A stretch of 64,000 nt of DNA from Ilyobacter polytropus DSM 2926 (GTDB lineage Bacteria; Fusobacteriota; Fusobacteriia; Fusobacteriales; Fusobacteriaceae): assembly GCF_000165505.1 (NCBI RefSeq), contig NC_014632.1:496001-560000 (forward strand). Reading direction: 5' to 3'. The notes beneath the pieces are model-generated. The model was not told the origin of the DNA, searched no databases, and saw nothing but the letters and a program-made list of their open reading frames with translations. Of the stretch, positions 8,398 through 17,467 are shown in pieces. The number at the start of each line of letters is the position of its first letter. Position 1 is the stretch's first letter. The position numbers and the translations under genes are program-made.

Positions 8398-9651
8398 TAA
8401 ATATTCTTTTATGTCGATGGTAGGATGGTTTTCGTAATCGATAACCACTCCTTCCCATGTTCTTATTTTTACTGAATTTTTACTTCTAGAAAGAAGGTAT
8501 TGAGGCATAATAGGAGTTTTACCCTGTCCTTTAGGAGCATTTATTATATATGTAGGGATAGCCATTCCAGATGTATAACCTCTAAGGTATTCCATGATCT
8601 CTATACCATCATCTACAGATGTGTTGAAATGAAGAGTACCCTTTACGTGTTTTGCATGGAAGATGTAATAAGGTCTTACTCTTATTTTTAACATCTCGTG
8701 GTTCAAGAGTCTCATAACGTATTTATCATTATTGATCCCGTTTAAAAGAACGGCCTGATTCCCCAGGGAAATACCTCCGTTGGCCAGTTTATCACAGGCC
8801 TCTTTAACTTCTGGAGTTATCTCCTTTGGATGGTTGAAATGTGTGTTTATATATATAGGCTGGTATTTTTTTAGCATATCCACAAGCTCGTCGGTTATTC
8901 TCTGAGGCATTGTAACTAAGGTTCTTGTTCCTAGCCTGATATAGTCGACGTGAGGAATACTTTTTAATTCTTTTAGTATCCACTCTAGCCTCTTGTCAGA
9001 CAGACACAAGACATCTCCACCTGTAAGAAGGACATCTCTTATTTCTGGATTATTTCTTATATAATCTATAGATTCCATTATAACAGCGTCACTTTTATGA
9101 GTGTCTGTTTCTCCTATATTCCTTCTTCTCTGACAGTGTCTGCAATACATTGCACATTCATTGGTAGTATTTATAATTAATCTGTCTGGATATCTTCTGG
9201 TGATACTTCCAGCAGGATTTGTAAATTCTTCTCCCATAGGATCTACTTCTCCTTCAGGGTGTGCTGCTTCTGAGCCTGTGGGTACAGAAAGAAGCCTAAT
9301 TGAGTCATATTTATTTTCAGGATCTATAAGAGCGGCATAGTATGGTGAAATAGCCCATCTATATGTCGCGCCCACATTTTTGATCTCTTCTTTTTCTTTT
9401 TCAGTAAGATTCACAATAAGACTAAGTGTTTCTATATCACTGATTCTATTTATAAGCTGCCATTTATAATCATTCCATTGTTCTTCAGAAGCCCCAAAAT
9501 GCTTCATTAAAATTTCTTTTGATTTTTTATACTGTTCCTGCACTTTTTCTGAAAAACCTGTCGGGATAGAGTCTCTTACACTGAGGTAATCCTCAATTCT
9601 TGATTTTAATTCACCGGCTCTCTCTAGAGAAATTTCACGTCTTTTGTTCAT
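8395..9651 (-). CDS. eam: Radical SAM aminomutase, predicted glutamate 2,3-aminomutase
   Basis: This 418-residue protein is of the lysine 2,3-aminomutase family. It has the radical SAM cluster motif CAMYCRHC (C166, C170, C173) and the PLP lysine in APKGQGKTP (K378). In lysine aminomutase two aspartates (D293, D330 of the clostridial enzyme) hold the lysine side chain. Here the aligned positions are lysine (K334 in YYIFHAKHVKG) and asparagine (N371 in YIINAP), the pair reported for glutamate 2,3-aminomutase. The predicted reaction is L-glutamate to beta-glutamate, a known compatible solute. No lysine-fermentation genes lie nearby. It is transcribed alone from a consensus promoter. A lysine-specific enzyme is the alternative but fits less well. 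Confidence 0.8.
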   Translation of the reverse strand: MNKRREISLERAGELKSRIEDYLSVRDSIPTGFSEKVQEQYKKSKEILMKHFGASEEQWNDYKWQLINRISDIETLSLIVNLTEKEKEEIKNVGATYRWAISPYYAALIDPENKYDSIRLLSVPTGSEAAHPEGEVDPMGEEFTNPAGSITRRYPDRLIINTTNECAMYCRHCQRRRNIGETDTHKSDAVIMESIDYIRNNPEIRDVLLTGGDVLCLSDKRLEWILKELKSIPHVDYIRLGTRTLVTMPQRITDELVDMLKKYQPIYINTHFNHPKEITPEVKEACDKLANGGISLGNQAVLLNGINNDKYVMRLLNHEMLKIRVRPYYIFHAKHVKGTLHFNTSVDDGIEIMEYLRGYTSGMAIPTYIINAPKGQGKTPIMPQYLLSRSKNSVKIRTWEGVVIDYENHPTIDIKEYL

Positions 9652-9750
9652 CTGTACCTCCTCGAAATTTGTAATGTTAGTTATATCGTATATAACCCCC
9701 CCTTGATGGATGGTTGAATAATGATAATATAAAACTTATCGAACTCTTTC

Positions 9751-9779
9751 ATTATATATCAAATATATTTTTATGTCAA
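9751..9779 (-). promoter_or_regulatory. Consensus promoter for the aminomutase gene
   Basis: On the reverse strand TTGACA (9779-9774), 17 bases, TATAAT (9756-9751): both hexamers match consensus exactly. The leader is about 95 bases long. Confidence 0.8.
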
Positions 9780-9987
9780 CTTTTGTATACTTATTCTATT
9801 TGTTTGGTAATACAAACAACACAGTTTGGAACTTCGAGTTTCACAAAAGCCCTTTACGTTTTATTTCAGAACAATTACCAGATTGTAAAATTCATGAACT
9901 ATACACCAGGTATATAGTGATAGATTGTAAGAGAGAGAAATTTAAGAGATTAGTTGTAAAATGATTTCATATAAAGGCTTAAATACG

Positions 9988-10016
9988 TTGGATAAAAAGT
10001 ATAATTGTGATATAAT
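9988..10016 (+). promoter_or_regulatory. Promoter for truB-typA
   Basis: TTGGAT (9988-9993), 17-base spacer, TATAAT (10011-10016), about 34 bases before the truB start. Confidence 0.65.
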
Positions 10017-10049
10017 TCTAGGTAGACTTTGAAACGAGGAGAAATCAGG

Positions 10050-10910
10050 GTGGATGGAATTATAAATATAGACAAATCTTCTGGAATGACATCCTTTGAT
10101 GTGGTCAGAAGACTGAAAAGAATACTAAAGATGAAAAAAATAGGACACACTGGAACTTTGGACCCCATGGCTACAGGAATACTGGTGATCTGTACAGGAC
10201 GAGCAACCAGGCTGGCCCAGGATATAGAGGGACAGAGAAAGACATATATAGCAGGATTTGAATTGGGTTACAAGACTACCACATACGACACTGAGGGAGA
10301 GATAACTCACAGAACAGACAAAGGTGCCAAGAGAGAAGAACTAGAAAAAGCCTTGGAAAATTTTAGAGGTGAAATAGATCAGATTCCTCCTATGTATTCT
10401 GCTCTCAAAGTGAACGGTAAGAGGCTTTATGAATTGGCTCGAGAAGGGAAAGAAGTAGAGAGAAAATCTAGAAGGGTTACTATAGAAAATCTGGAGATAC
10501 TGGATTTTGACGGAAGAAAAGGGACCTTTACCTGCACTGTGTCTAAGGGAACCTATATAAGATCTCTTATTTATGATATAGGGGAACTCTTGGGAACCTA
10601 TGGGGTGATGACTTCACTAAGAAGGACACAGGTAGGAGAATATACTCTTGATATAGCCTATACCCTAGAAGAGATAGAGGACATGATGGGAAAAGAGGAT
10701 TACAGTTTTTCTAAAAGTATAGAGGAAAGTTTTTTATATCCTACTATTGAGATCTCAGGAGAAAAAAATATAAAATTATTTAATAACGGAAATACTTTGA
10801 TTTATGAAAAAGAAGATGGAAGATACAGAATATATAATGACAAAAAATTCCTTGGACTGGCAGAAGTAAAAAAATGTCGTCTCAAGGGTTATAAATATTA
10901 TAATGTGTAG
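10050..10910 (+). CDS. truB: tRNA pseudouridine(55) synthase
   Basis: This 286-residue enzyme converts U55 in the T-loop of tRNAs to pseudouridine. It begins [17 protein letters not shown], and the catalytic aspartate is D38 in [28 protein letters not shown]..ARxG and the KGTYIRSL motif are also present. GTG at 10050 is chosen because CGAGGAGA lies about eight bases upstream and the protein then starts like other TruB proteins; an in-frame TTG at 10029 precedes the ribosome site. It is followed at 12 bases by typA, probably in one operon. Confidence 0.95.
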   Translation: MDGIINIDKSSGMTSFDVVRRLKRILKMKKIGHTGTLDPMATGILVICTGRATRLAQDIEGQRKTYIAGFELGYKTTTYDTEGEITHRTDKGAKREELEKALENFRGEIDQIPPMYSALKVNGKRLYELAREGKEVERKSRRVTIENLEILDFDGRKGTFTCTVSKGTYIRSLIYDIGELLGTYGVMTSLRRTQVGEYTLDIAYTLEEIEDMMGKEDYSFSKSIEESFLYPTIEISGEKNIKLFNNGNTLIYEKEDGRYRIYNDKKFLGLAEVKKCRLKGYKYYNV

Positions 10911-10922
10911 AAAGGGAGTAGT

Positions 10923-12728
10923 ATGAAGGTAAAGAATATAGCTATTATTGCCCATGTTGATCATGGGAAAACAACTCTTGTAGACGGTATGTTGAGACAA
11001 TCAGGAGTATTTGGATCTCACGAAGTTTTAAGTGAGAGGGTAATGGACAGTAACGATCTTGAAAAAGAGAGAGGAATCACAATATTTTCAAAGAATGCTT
11101 CACTTAGATTTAAAGATTACAAAGTGAATATTGTAGATACTCCAGGCCATGCTGATTTTGGTGGAGAGGTGCAGAGAATACTTAAAATGGTTGATTCGGT
11201 TCTTCTTCTTGTAGATGCATTTGAAGGAGTAATGCCTCAGACAAAATACGTGCTGAAGCAGGCTCTTGAGCATGGGCTTAGACCTATCGTAGTAGTAAAT
11301 AAGATTGACAGACCAAACTCTACACCTGAAGAAGTTGTAGATTCTGTATTTGATCTTTTTGTAGAATTAGGTGCAAATGATCTACAGCTTGAGTTCCCAG
11401 TAGTGTATGCTTCTGCGAAGAATGGTTTTGCAAAGTACAACTTGGAAGATGCTGATGAAAATATGCAGCCGCTACTTGAAACTATATTAGAGCATGTAGA
11501 AGATCCTGAGGGAGATCCTGAGGCACCGCTACAAATGCTTGCAACAAATATAGCTCCGGACAACTACCTGGGTAAACTTGGAACAGGAAGAATATATAAC
11601 GGAGTTTTAAGTAAAAATCAGGAAGTTACCCTAATCAAAAGAGACGGAGAACTTATAAATTATAAAGTCACAAGAATATTCGGATATGAAGGGCTTAAAA
11701 GGGTAGAGATGGAAAAGGCTGTAGCTGGAGACATAGTTACAATAGCAGGTCTTGAGAAGATAGATATAGGGGAAACTGTTGCAGATAGAGAAAATCCTAT
11801 GGCACTTCCTCTTATAGATATAGATGAGCCTACTCTTGCCATGACATTTATGGTAAGTGACTCTCCATTTGTAGGAAGAGAGGGTAAATTTGTAACCTCT
11901 AGAAATATATGGGACAGACTTCAAAAAGAACTTGAACATAATGTAAGTATGAAAGTAGAAGAAACAGAATCTGCAGACGCCTTTATTGTAAAAGGAAGAG
12001 GAGAACTTCAGCTTTCAATACTTATTGAAAATATGAGAAGAGAGGGATTCGAGCTTCAAGTGGCGAAGCCTCAGGTAATCTTCAAAGAGGTAGACGGGGT
12101 AAAATGCGAACCTATCGAGCTTGCTATAATTGACGTTGCTGATGAATTTACAGGAGTAGTTATAGAAAAACTTGGTATCAGAAAAGGTGAAATGATCAAC
12201 ATGGTACAGGGGACAGACGGTTATACAAGAATCGAGTTTAAAGTTCCGGCAAGAGGACTTATCGGATTCAGAAATGAATTTATGACTGAAACAAGAGGTA
12301 CAGGTATCCTAAACCACTCATTCTATGACTATGAAGCTCACAGAGGAGAGGTTCCTACAAGACAAAGAGGAGTACTTATCTCTATTGATGCTGGTACGAC
12401 TACAGCATACTCTCTTGGAAATCTTCAGGACAGAGGAGTATTATTCGCACCTCCAGGACAAGAAGTATATGCTGGAATGATTATTGGAGAACACTCTAGA
12501 GAAAATGATCTTACTGTAAATGTAACTAAAGGAAAGCAGCTTACTAATATGAGAGCTTCGGGATCAGATGCAACTGTTAAACTGGCTCCCCCAAGAGAGT
12601 TTACTCTTGAGCAGGCTTTGGAATATATAGCTGATGATGAGTTAGTAGAGATAACTCCGGAAAGTATAAGAATGAGAAAGAAAATATTAGACGAAGGTGC
12701 TAGAAAAAGATCTCAAAGAAAGGGATAA
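10923..12728 (+). CDS. typA: Ribosome-associated GTPase TypA/BipA
   Basis: This 601-residue translational GTPase has the elongation-factor G1 motif [11 protein letters not shown]2 around ERGITI, G3 [12 protein letters not shown] and G4 NKIDRP. The C-terminal part carries the BipA-specific [17 protein letters not shown] and [19 protein letters not shown]. TypA binds the 70S ribosome and supports 50S assembly and stress adaptation (family knowledge). Full length and collinear with the family. Its last codons overlap the ribosome site of the next gene. Confidence 0.97.
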   Translation: MKVKNIAIIAHVDHGKTTLVDGMLRQSGVFGSHEVLSERVMDSNDLEKERGITIFSKNASLRFKDYKVNIVDTPGHADFGGEVQRILKMVDSVLLLVDAFEGVMPQTKYVLKQALEHGLRPIVVVNKIDRPNSTPEEVVDSVFDLFVELGANDLQLEFPVVYASAKNGFAKYNLEDADENMQPLLETILEHVEDPEGDPEAPLQMLATNIAPDNYLGKLGTGRIYNGVLSKNQEVTLIKRDGELINYKVTRIFGYEGLKRVEMEKAVAGDIVTIAGLEKIDIGETVADRENPMALPLIDIDEPTLAMTFMVSDSPFVGREGKFVTSRNIWDRLQKELEHNVSMKVEETESADAFIVKGRGELQLSILIENMRREGFELQVAKPQVIFKEVDGVKCEPIELAIIDVADEFTGVVIEKLGIRKGEMINMVQGTDGYTRIEFKVPARGLIGFRNEFMTETRGTGILNHSFYDYEAHRGEVPTRQRGVLISIDAGTTTAYSLGNLQDRGVLFAPPGQEVYAGMIIGEHSRENDLTVNVTKGKQLTNMRASGSDATVKLAPPREFTLEQALEYIADDELVEITPESIRMRKKILDEGARKRSQRKG

Positions 12729-12732
12729 TCAT

Positions 12733-13632
12733 ATGAAGAAAATAGTCTTTATGCTTTTGACAATTTTGATATTAATAGGTTGTAGTAATAGACAGACTGA
12801 TGGAGGGATCGATATTGACAATGTCAAAGTGACTCCTGAAGATGTTTATACATCTATATTTTTAGATGACTCGGACAGTGTAAAACTTTTTTTAGATAAT
12901 GGATTTCCAATAAATTATAAAGATGAATTGGGAGAAACCCTTTTAATAAAAGCTGTAAAAGGTAATTCCAAAAATGTGATTAATCTTCTAGCTTTAAGGG
13001 GTGCTCTTCTTGAGGAAAGAACATTTTCAAAATCAAGAAAAAACACAAACATAACTGTACCTGGAAGAACAGCGATTTATTTTGCAGAAAATCTTGACAT
13101 TTTAAATCTTCTTGTAGATAATGGTGCAAATGTTAACTTTGTTAACGGTGAAGGAGAACCACTTTTAATTTATTTCATAAAGCATAAGCCAGATGAATAT
13201 ACAAAACTTCTTATAAAAAAAGGGGCCAAAGTTAATTCTGTTGATGAAAATATGTGGACTCCTTTAATATGGGCCGTCGTGAACTCAAAAGAGGAAATAG
13301 TTAAGGAACTTATAATAGAGGATGTAGATTTATTTTACAGAGATTCTCAGGGGAATTATGCTGTCTATTATGCTTTCAATAAAAACATTATCTCTCTTCT
13401 TTTAGAAGATGGATATAGAATAAAGGCTGAAAATAAAGATGATGAAACAATTATGGGAGAAGTTTATCTCAAATGTGTATCCAACGGATACTATGACGAG
13501 GTAGAAAAGCTCTTGGAAATGGGGATTGATGTAAACTATATGTCTTATGGCGATAGTGCCCTTTCTCTTGCAAAAGAAAATAAAGATGCAAAAATGACGG
13601 TTTTGCTGAAAAGTAGAGGAGCCGTTGAATAA
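12733..13632 (+). CDS. Ankyrin-repeat lipoprotein
   Basis: This 299-residue protein has a lipoprotein signal peptide (KKIVFMLLTILILIGCS) with a lipobox ending LIGC, so it is probably anchored in a membrane facing the periplasm. The mature part consists of ankyrin-like repeats (for example GETLLIKAVKGNSKNVINLL, GRTAIYFAENLDILNLLVDNG, MWTPLIWAVVNSKEEIV, DSALSLAKENKDAKMTVLL), about six to seven copies, suggesting protein-protein binding. ATG at 12733 is chosen as it starts the signal peptide and follows AAAGGGA at the typA stop. It is probably cotranscribed with typA. No partner is evident. Confidence 0.85.
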   Translation: MKKIVFMLLTILILIGCSNRQTDGGIDIDNVKVTPEDVYTSIFLDDSDSVKLFLDNGFPINYKDELGETLLIKAVKGNSKNVINLLALRGALLEERTFSKSRKNTNITVPGRTAIYFAENLDILNLLVDNGANVNFVNGEGEPLLIYFIKHKPDEYTKLLIKKGAKVNSVDENMWTPLIWAVVNSKEEIVKELIIEDVDLFYRDSQGNYAVYYAFNKNIISLLLEDGYRIKAENKDDETIMGEVYLKCVSNGYYDEVEKLLEMGIDVNYMSYGDSALSLAKENKDAKMTVLLKSRGAVE

Positions 13633-13647
13633 TATACTAAAATGCAT

Positions 13648-13692
13648 AAGTTTGCCCTAGGTAGAAAACTACCTAGGGCAAACTTATTTTTT
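13648..13692. terminator. Long perfect-stem terminator after the ankyrin gene
   Basis: A 17-bp perfect stem (13648-13664 with 13669-13685) with an AAAA loop is followed by TATTTTTTG. It isolates the truB-typA-ankyrin unit from the next operon. Confidence 0.85.
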
Positions 13693-13762
13693 GTTTGGAA
13701 AATTTATAAATAATATTATTTTTCTTTTGAAAAACTAGAAATTAGATTTAATAAGCTTTCCA

Positions 13763-13785
13763 GAACAAATGTTTGGAACAAATGT
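13763..13785 (+). promoter_or_regulatory. Direct repeat upstream of the dhaL promoter
   Basis: GAACAAATGT occurs at 13763-13772 and again at 13776-13785. It shares the ACAAATG core with the palindrome inside the promoter, so it is a candidate auxiliary operator. Confidence 0.45.
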
Positions 13786-13805
13786 AAAAAAATTCTTTTT
13801 ATCCC

Positions 13806-13834
13806 TTGACATTTGTAAAATACAAATGTATAAA
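13806..13834 (+). promoter_or_regulatory. Promoter of the dhaLK-lsrF operon with an embedded palindromic operator
   Basis: TTGACA (13806-13811), 17-base spacer, TATAAA (13829-13834). The palindrome CATTTGTA-AAA-TACAAATG (13810-13828) fills the spacer between the two hexamers, a position where a bound regulator would block RNA polymerase. The SorC-type regulator at the end of the cluster is the obvious candidate (inference). Confidence 0.75.
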
Positions 13835-13872
13835 TTAGTAGAAAGACTTAATAAATAAGTTGTTTAGGATGG

Positions 13873-14502
13873 ATGGAAATGATTTTAAACAAAGAAAATT
13901 TTGTAGATATGCTCAATTCAAGTTGTCAATTAATAGATAAAAACATAGATAAACTTGGAAATATAGATGCAAAATTTGGTGACGGTGACCACGGTGTAAC
14001 AATGTCAAAGATAAGCAATATCATAAAAAAATGCATAAATAATTGGGAAAATGAATCGGTATATGAATTTTTTGAAAATATGGGAGAAGAAATAATGGAT
14101 GTAAATGGAGGGTCTGCGGGACCTCTCTACGGAACTTTTTTTCAAGGATTGGGAGAAGGGATAGAAAACTCAGAAGAGATAGATAATAAAGTATTTAAAA
14201 AAATGATTTTAAGTTCTTTGGAAAATATGCAAATGATCACAAAAGCGAAGGTAGGAGATAAAACAATGATGGATACACTTATTCCTGCAGCAGAATGTGC
14301 AAAAAAATCTTCTTTAGAATTACCAGAGTGCATAACCGAGATAGCAGATGCTGCCTGTAGAGGAGCAGAAAAATCTAAAGAGTTTCCTTCTAAATTTGGA
14401 AGAGCTAGATTTTTTAAAGATGAAACAATTGGCTATATGGATGCAGGTGCTATGTCTTTAAGTTTAATTTTTATGGGATTCAATGAAGGAATAAAAAAAT
14501 AA
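13873..14502 (+). CDS. dhaL: Dihydroxyacetone kinase-like nucleotide-binding subunit (DhaL type)
   Basis: This 209-residue protein matches DhaL, the subunit that carries the ADP/ATP and Mg of bacterial dihydroxyacetone kinases. The Mg-binding acidic cluster is present (IDAKFGDGDHG, D32, D37, D39), as is NGGSAGPLYGTFFQGLG. It is the first gene of a tight operon. There is no DhaM (PTS phosphodonor) in the cluster, so phosphate may come from ATP directly or from a DhaM elsewhere. The start may be the ATG at 13873 or at 13879; AGGA lies just before both. The true substrate of the kinase may not be dihydroxyacetone, given the LsrF neighbour. Confidence 0.88.
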   Translation: MEMILNKENFVDMLNSSCQLIDKNIDKLGNIDAKFGDGDHGVTMSKISNIIKKCINNWENESVYEFFENMGEEIMDVNGGSAGPLYGTFFQGLGEGIENSEEIDNKVFKKMILSSLENMQMITKAKVGDKTMMDTLIPAAECAKKSSLELPECITEIADAACRGAEKSKEFPSKFGRARFFKDETIGYMDAGAMSLSLIFMGFNEGIKK

Positions 14503-14519
14503 CAGGGGAGGATTAAAAA

Positions 14520-15518
14520 ATGAAAATGAAGAAATTTATAAACAACCCGGAGAATTTAACACAGGAATTATTGGAAGGACTGGCACTGGCCAACAAAGAG
14601 ATACTTACTTTGGTAGAGGGACATCTGGTTGTAAGTAAGGATCTAGAAACAGCAGATCGTGTGACAGTGGTAACATTAGGCGGTACAGGTCATGAGCCGG
14701 CACTACAAGGGTTTGTAGGTAAAGGTATGGTTGACATAGCAGTTTGTGGAGATATATTTGCTGCACCTGGTCCAGATAGTTGTGTAAAGGCAATTCAGAT
14801 GGCAGACAAAGGTCATGGGGTTTTGTTTGTAGTATTAAATCATTCGGGGGATATGTTGACAGCAAACCTTACTATGAAAAAAATAAAAAAAATGGGAATT
14901 AATGTAGCTAAAGTAGTAACACAAGAAGATATCTCGTCGGCTCCGAGAGAAGATGCAGATAACAGAAGGGGTTTTGTAGGGTGTGTTCCTTTATACAAAA
15001 TTGCAGGAGGAGCAGCTTTACAGGGAAAATCCTTAGAAGAAGTAGCAAATGTGTCTCAACGTTATGCAGATAATATGGCAGCGATCTCTGTATCACTCCG
15101 TGGAGCTACTCATCCAGCAACCGGTGGACCTTTGGCAGAGTTAGATGAGGAAGAAATGGGTGTCGGAATGGGACAGCACGGAGAAGGGGGCGGAGAAAAA
15201 ATACCTATGGAGACAGCAGATGTGACTACTGATATTTTAATGGAAAAAGTATTGGATGATTTGAAAATAAAGTCAGGGGAAAAGTTAATGGTTGTGGTAA
15301 ATGGATCTGGAGCAACAACTTTAATGGAGATGCTAATTGTTTACAGAAGGGCTGTAAAGCACTTGGAAGAAAAAGGTATAGAGGTAGTCGGAAATATGGT
15401 AGGTGAAATTTTGACAGTTCAAGAAACGTCTGGATTCCAGTTATTCATAGCAAGAATGGATAATGAGTTACAATCTTACTGGAATGAACCTTGTAAAACA
15501 CCATATTATTCTAAATAA
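14520..15518 (+). CDS. dhaK: Dihydroxyacetone kinase-like substrate-binding subunit (DhaK type)
   Basis: This 332-residue protein aligns with DhaK. The substrate-binding residues known from E. coli DhaK appear with an offset of two: H58 (GGTGHEP), D111 (NHSGD) and the covalent hemiaminal histidine H220 (GMGQHGEGG). Local motifs deviate from canonical DhaK (GTGHEP for GSGHEP, NHSGD for NYTGD, GQHGEGG for GIHGEPG), which suggests a different short-chain ketose. It would bind the ketone while DhaL supplies phosphate. It sits 17 bases after dhaL with a good ribosome site (CAGGGGAGG). Confidence 0.88.
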   Translation: MKMKKFINNPENLTQELLEGLALANKEILTLVEGHLVVSKDLETADRVTVVTLGGTGHEPALQGFVGKGMVDIAVCGDIFAAPGPDSCVKAIQMADKGHGVLFVVLNHSGDMLTANLTMKKIKKMGINVAKVVTQEDISSAPREDADNRRGFVGCVPLYKIAGGAALQGKSLEEVANVSQRYADNMAAISVSLRGATHPATGGPLAELDEEEMGVGMGQHGEGGGEKIPMETADVTTDILMEKVLDDLKIKSGEKLMVVVNGSGATTLMEMLIVYRRAVKHLEEKGIEVVGNMVGEILTVQETSGFQLFIARMDNELQSYWNEPCKTPYYSK

Positions 15519-15545
15519 TAATTTTAAATATTGAGGAGAGATAAA

Positions 15546-16418
15546 ATGGCAGATTTAGAAGGAAACAAAGTTTCCAAGAATTTTCATTTAGATAAAAAAT
15601 CAACATTAGAAGGATTTCATGTGAAGGGCTTAAATCACAGCGATTGGGGAATGAAAACAAGGCTTTCAAAGATATTTAACGAAGAATCTGGGAACTCGGT
15701 AATTTTAGCTTTTGATCATGGATATATAATGGGGCCAACATCTGGATTGGAAAGGTTGGATATAGTGGTTCCTCCATTACTGCCTCACATCGATGTATTG
15801 ATGGCAACAAGAGGAGGACTAAGGAGTTGTATATCTCCGGCTTGTGGTAAAGGAATAGCTTTGAGGTGCACTGCGGGAAGATCTGTATTAGATGATGATC
15901 TGTCAAATGAATTTAAGGTGGTGGATACAGAAGAAGTTATAAGAATGAATGCTTCTTGTATGGCTATTCAGGTTTTTATTGGTTCTAAAAATCAACATGA
16001 AAATTTGAAAGAGTTAAACAGAGCAGTAAATGAGGGAACTAGGTATGGTATACCAACAATGGGGGTAGTTGCAGTAGGGAAAGAAATGAGTAGAACAAAA
16101 GAATATTTTTTATTGGCAACTAGGATGATTGCTGAATTCGGAGCTCATATAATTAAAACATATTATTGTGAAGGATTTGAAGAGGTAGTTGCAGCCTGTC
16201 CTGTTCCGATTGTAGTTGCAGGAGGGAAAAAAATACCAGAAAAAGATGCCTTAAATCTTACATACATGGCTATAAAAGCAGGTGCTAGAGGTGTAGACAT
16301 GGGAAGAAATATCTTTCAAGCTGAAAATCCTGTAGCCATGGCAGAGGCTGTAAGTCTTATTGTACATAAAAATTACACAGATGAGGAAGCATATGAAATT
16401 TATCTGAAGAATAAATAA
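15546..16418 (+). CDS. lsrF: LsrF-family class I aldolase/thiolase
   Basis: This 290-residue protein is strikingly close to E. coli LsrF (3-hydroxy-5-phosphonooxypentane-2,4-dione thiolase): LAFDHGY.MGPT.GLER, MATRGGLRS, the Schiff-base lysine K204 in HIIKTYYCEGFE, CPVPIVVAGGKK and RGVDMGRNIFQ. LsrF ends autoinducer-2 catabolism, passing an acetyl group from a phosphorylated C5 diketone to CoA and releasing dihydroxyacetone phosphate. Here the transporter and kinase genes of the lsr system are absent and DhaK/DhaL-type proteins take the kinase place. ATG at 15546 follows GAGGAGA; the in-frame TTG at 15531 is upstream of that site. Confidence 0.88.
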   Translation: MADLEGNKVSKNFHLDKKSTLEGFHVKGLNHSDWGMKTRLSKIFNEESGNSVILAFDHGYIMGPTSGLERLDIVVPPLLPHIDVLMATRGGLRSCISPACGKGIALRCTAGRSVLDDDLSNEFKVVDTEEVIRMNASCMAIQVFIGSKNQHENLKELNRAVNEGTRYGIPTMGVVAVGKEMSRTKEYFLLATRMIAEFGAHIIKTYYCEGFEEVVAACPVPIVVAGGKKIPEKDALNLTYMAIKAGARGVDMGRNIFQAENPVAMAEAVSLIVHKNYTDEEAYEIYLKNK

Positions 16419-16456
16419 AAATAATCAGTTTATATGTAAGAAGTAAGGAGGGCGAA

Positions 16457-16975
16457 ATGACTAAAAAAGAATATATAGTTGGTCCGATAATTGTAGCAGC
16501 TATTGCAATGGTAGTACAAGTGATAGATCAAACTTCAGTTTTAAATATTTCATCGGTAGGTACGGGGTTTGGATGGGTTTCTTTTCAAGCGTGGGCCTGT
16601 TACTTTTTAGCCGGTTGTACACCTAAAGGCGCTATTAGAACATTTAATAGTTATCTACTAGGATGCATCGCTTCTATTATCATAATGATATTAGGGGGAA
16701 CTTTGGCGTCAATATTGGGATTTTTCGGGTTTCCGATGGCGATCTTAATATGTGTTGTACCTGTTATATGTCTAGAAAAATCAGGTGAATGGTTTGACTT
16801 TGTACCGGGTCTTTTTATAGGGGCAGGAGCATTCTTTGGTTTCATGAGTTATGTTCCAGGAGCATCATTTTTAAATGCGACTGTTACAATAATGATCTAT
16901 TGTATATTGGGGTTATTAGCAGGATATTTTACTATTTTATTTAGAACAAAATATGAAATGGTTTTAAGCAAATAA
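16457..16975 (+). CDS. DUF1097 membrane protein
   Basis: This 172-residue protein has about five hydrophobic segments and the DUF1097 pattern (WACYFLAGCTPKGAIRTF, SYLLGC, FVPGLFIGAGAFFG). The family (E. coli YcdZ is a member) consists of inner-membrane proteins of unknown function. It sits between an aldolase and a VOC-like protein in a catabolic operon that has no other transporter gene, so a role in uptake or release of the substrate is the natural guess, but nothing in the sequence proves it. The ribosome site AAGGAGGG precedes the ATG. Confidence 0.8.
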   Translation: MTKKEYIVGPIIVAAIAMVVQVIDQTSVLNISSVGTGFGWVSFQAWACYFLAGCTPKGAIRTFNSYLLGCIASIIIMILGGTLASILGFFGFPMAILICVVPVICLEKSGEWFDFVPGLFIGAGAFFGFMSYVPGASFLNATVTIMIYCILGLLAGYFTILFRTKYEMVLSK

Positions 16976-16990
16976 AAAAAGGAGAAAAAA

Positions 16991-17305
16991 ATGGAGATAT
17001 TACATGTTGGAGTTATAACAAATGTACCTGTAGACGGGGAAGCATATAATGATGGTTTAAAAGTTCACTTAACAGATCCGGAAAACCATCCTTTTAAGTA
17101 TGAATTTTTAAGATTTGAAGACGGTTCTCCCTTACATAAAAGAATCCAAACAGAACCTCATATTGCAATAAAAGTAGATTCGATAGAGGAAGAAGTTTCA
17201 AAGGCGACTGAAATTTTATCAGAAGAGATGGACTGTGGCGGAATGTTTATAAGGTTTGCTGATATAGATGGTTTCATATTTGAATTTACAGAATTTAGAA
17301 ATTAA
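16991..17305 (+). CDS. VOC-superfamily-like small protein
   Basis: This 104-residue protein starts MEILHVGVITNV and ends with DGFIFEFTEF, resembling a single vicinal-oxygen-chelate (glyoxalase/epimerase-type) module; H5, H57 or another histidine and the late glutamate could bind a metal. Such proteins isomerise or cleave small hydroxy-keto compounds. As last gene of the operon it could fill the position of LsrG, the isomerase that acts before LsrF in autoinducer-2 breakdown, although it shows no similarity to LsrG (inference). The family assignment is by pattern only. Confidence 0.6.
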   Translation: MEILHVGVITNVPVDGEAYNDGLKVHLTDPENHPFKYEFLRFEDGSPLHKRIQTEPHIAIKVDSIEEEVSKATEILSEEMDCGGMFIRFADIDGFIFEFTEFRN

Positions 17306-17319
17306 TATTGAAGAATAAG

Positions 17320-17370
17320 ACCTTTTCGGTTACTGATCTTATGTCATCAATAACCGAAAAGGTTTAGTTT
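17320..17370 (+). terminator. Terminator of the dhaLK-lsrF operon
   Basis: ACCTTTTCGGTTA (17320-17332) pairs perfectly with TAACCGAAAAGGT (17351-17363); an 18-base loop and a T-rich tail follow. It separates the operon from its regulator gene. Confidence 0.75.
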
Positions 17371-17404
17371 TTATTTTAAGAATTTTTAATTGGAGAATCT
17401 TTGG

Positions 17405-17434
17405 GTGACAAAATTTATTACTTTATTGTATAAT
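17405..17434 (+). promoter_or_regulatory. Promoter of the SorC-family regulator gene
   Basis: GTGACA (17405-17410), an 18-base spacer and a consensus TATAAT (17429-17434). The leader is about 27 bases, ending in TTGGAG before the ATG at 17468. Confidence 0.55.
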
Positions 17435-17467
17435 GTTTTAAAAAATAATATTTTGGAGTGTTTTCTA

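Larger units (their letters stand above)
9652..10049. other. Divergent intergenic region between eam and truB
   Basis: It holds the eam promoter (reverse) and the truB promoter (forward). A GTTATAT/ATATAAC inverted repeat near 9679-9695 lies in the eam leader. Short frames here lack ribosome sites and overlap the promoters, so no gene is called. Confidence 0.6.

Noticed and set aside
8395-9651. Lysine 2,3-aminomutase (KamA) label
   Set aside because: The two aspartates that bind the lysine side chain are replaced by lysine and asparagine, which fits the glutamate enzyme better; no lysine-fermentation genes are adjacent.
9714-9964. Short forward frames in the eam-truB gap
   Set aside because: They lack ribosome sites, overlap the eam promoter and show no recognisable protein features.
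11237-11939. Long reverse-strand frames inside typA
   Set aside because: They are shadows of a strongly conserved GTPase gene and resemble no protein.
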